NCBI GenBank assembly: GCA_905233795.1
Contig: CAJOFP010000089.1
Coordinates: forward strand, 1-6,008
From: an uncultured Oscillibacter sp.
GTDB lineage: Bacteria > Bacillota > Clostridia > Oscillospirales > Oscillospiraceae
DNA length: 6,008 nucleotides
Direction of reading: 5' to 3'
Shown here: positions 5,616 to 6,008 of the stretch, piece by piece
How positions within the stretch are numbered: the stretch's first letter is position 1
How the letters are laid out: each line of letters begins with the position of its first letter
Position numbers and translations under genes: made by a program
The notes under the pieces: model-generated
The model's database searches: none
Told to the model about the DNA's origin: nothing
What the model saw: the letters and a program-made list of their open reading frames with translations, nothing else

Positions 5616-5650
5616 CGCGATTTTTGAAAAAATTTATAAAAAATATCGCG
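5616..5650 (-). other. Possible leader hairpin of the small conserved gene
   Basis: CGCGAT (5616-5621) and ATCGCG (5645-5650) are exact inverted copies, with A- and T-runs inside that extend the pairing imperfectly. In the minus-strand leader the stem would be followed by GGGGTTTTTC. It begins about 13 bases after the predicted transcript start. It could be a weak attenuator-like stem or merely chance in AT-rich DNA. Confidence 0.3.
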
Positions 5651-5660
5651 TAACAGGTTT

Positions 5661-5677
5661 TGTAACCGAATTGTAAC
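5661..5677. promoter_or_regulatory. WalR-like direct repeat TGTAAC-N5-TGTAAC over the -10 box
   Basis: On the plus strand TGTAAC (5661-5666), CGAAT, TGTAAC (5672-5677) form a direct repeat with an 11-bp period. This matches the WalR/YycF box TGTWAH-N5-TGTWAH known from Bacillus. A third GTAAC lies at 5650-5654. The repeat covers the -10 box of the minus-strand promoter and its predicted start, the position expected for repression. The regulator is inferred: any OmpR/PhoB-family response regulator could use such a site. Confidence 0.5.
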
Positions 5678-5698
5678 CCTTTTTTTCCGCTTTGTCAA
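5670..5698 (-). promoter_or_regulatory. Strong sigma-A promoter (P1) of the small conserved gene
   Basis: On the minus strand TTGACA (5698-5693) is followed after 17 bases by TACAAT (5675-5670), a near-consensus sigma-A promoter. The predicted start is near 5663, giving a leader of about 113 bases before the ATG at 5549. Confidence 0.75.
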
Positions 5699-5884
5699 TC
5701 TTTTCCCATAGTGAAAGTTGACGGAAATCACGGGAAAAATAAAATAATTCCTGTTTGTTTTTCCAAAAACACGAGATTGACGCCAATCATACTGGAAAAT
5801 AAAGGCGAATTATTGAACAATTTATGAACTTTTTCGTATTGTGATAAACGACGGATAAATTTATATATATTTAAATGTAGTGAT

Positions 5885-5921
5885 ATTATACCCGGCGTCA
5901 AACGGTAACAAAACGGTAACA
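5885..5921 (-). promoter_or_regulatory. Second candidate promoter (P2) with tandem 11-bp direct repeats in place of a -35 box
   Basis: On the minus strand a perfect TATAAT lies at 5890-5885 but no -35 consensus fits. Instead two exact 11-bp copies of AAACGGTAACA (plus strand, 5900-5910 and 5911-5921) occupy roughly -24 to -43. Read on the minus strand this is TGTTACC-GTTT-TGTTACC. Two 7-bp repeats with a 4-bp spacer standing in for a -35 box is the layout of PhoB-type activated promoters. Transcripts would run toward the small conserved gene with a leader of over 300 bases. The repeats might instead serve a gene to the right of the window. Confidence 0.45.
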
Positions 5922-5956
5922 AGATTCAACGGCAATCGCGTCGAATCTTGTTATTG
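5914..5956. repeat. Strong hairpin overlapping the direct repeats
   Basis: TAACAAGATTC (5917-5927) and GAATCTTGTTA (5943-5953) are perfect 11-bp inverted copies. In plus-strand RNA the stem extends outward by two G-U pairs and a C-G pair, and inward by ACG/CGT after one mismatch, leaving a 7-base loop. Its left arm includes part of the second GGTAAC repeat. On the minus strand the stem is followed by CCGTTTTGTTACCGTTT, a poor U-tract, so it might end a minus-strand gene lying to the right. On the plus strand no U-tract follows. Confidence 0.55.
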
Positions 5957-6008
5957 TGAAATAAAAGACAAGCGAAAAGCAAAAATCAGGCGAAAATTAG
6001 ATAAAAAA

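Larger units (their letters stand above)
5699..6008. other. Gene-free stretch at the right edge
   Basis: No reading frame here has a ribosome binding site or recognisable protein. Apart from the direct-repeat promoter region and the hairpin at 5914-5956, it is AT-rich. On the plus strand TTGTGA (5839-5844) and TATATA (5862-5867), 17 bases apart, could be a weak promoter, but no gene follows inside the window. The last 50 bases show no start codon context. Confidence 0.6.

Noticed and set aside
5839..5867. Plus-strand promoter TTGTGA-N17-TATATA
   Set aside because: It is weak in both boxes within AT-rich DNA, and no plus-strand gene is visible downstream inside the window.
5728..5922. 64-codon minus-strand frame in the right-hand spacer
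   Set aside because: It has no ribosome binding site, its start lies upstream of the predicted P2 transcript start, and it looks like translated AT-rich spacer.

Overview
The window looks like chromosomal DNA of an anaerobic Firmicute, probably of class Clostridia. The evidence is strong AGGGG/AAAGGGG ribosome binding sites before nearly every gene, textbook sigma-A promoters (TTGACA-N17-TA...), very AT-rich spacers between GC-rich genes, two lipoproteins, an NlpC/P60 cell-wall hydrolase with SH3 domains, and a small conserved protein of a type I associate with Oscillospiraceae-like genomes. The assignment rests on gene style and memory, not on a marker gene.

Layout. At 1-153 is the N-terminus of a lipoprotein on the minus strand, running off the left edge. 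At 154-395 is a spacer with a GC-rich, self-complementary segment of about 100 bp (247-344). A redox and hydrolase cluster follows: a flavodoxin-fold, CxxCxxC-type oxidoreductase (396-938, minus), a lipoprotein alpha/beta hydrolase with a cysteine nucleophile elbow (1035-2240, minus), and a divergent LysR-type regulator (2369-3268, plus). The hydrolase and regulator share a 128-bp region with two opposed sigma-A promoters and a perfect 16-bp palindrome between them. A bidirectional terminator (3284-3326) separates the regulator from a convergent secreted SH3-NlpC/P60 hydrolase (minus). Its signal-peptide start (ATG at 4975) is one base out of frame with the rest of the protein. Further right is a 105-residue conserved protein of unknown function (5232-5549, minus), then about 460 bp without a convincing gene. 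That stretch holds two minus-strand promoters, each associated with 11-bp-spaced GTAAC direct repeats, and a strong hairpin.

How the parts may work together. The LysR-type protein probably controls the divergent hydrolase-flavoprotein pair and itself. The spaced GTAAC repeats resemble boxes of OmpR/PhoB-family response regulators: the one at 5661-5677 fits the WalR (YycF) box TGTWAH-N5-TGTWAH as I remember it. They sit at promoters of the small unknown gene, next to a cell-wall hydrolase, so a cell-envelope link is possible but inferred.

I see no phage, transposase, CRISPR array, tRNA or rRNA, and no clear sign of a wholly new multi-gene system. The best leads are the frameshifted hydrolase, the paired GTAAC boxes, the long hairpin at 247-344 and the LysR operator region.
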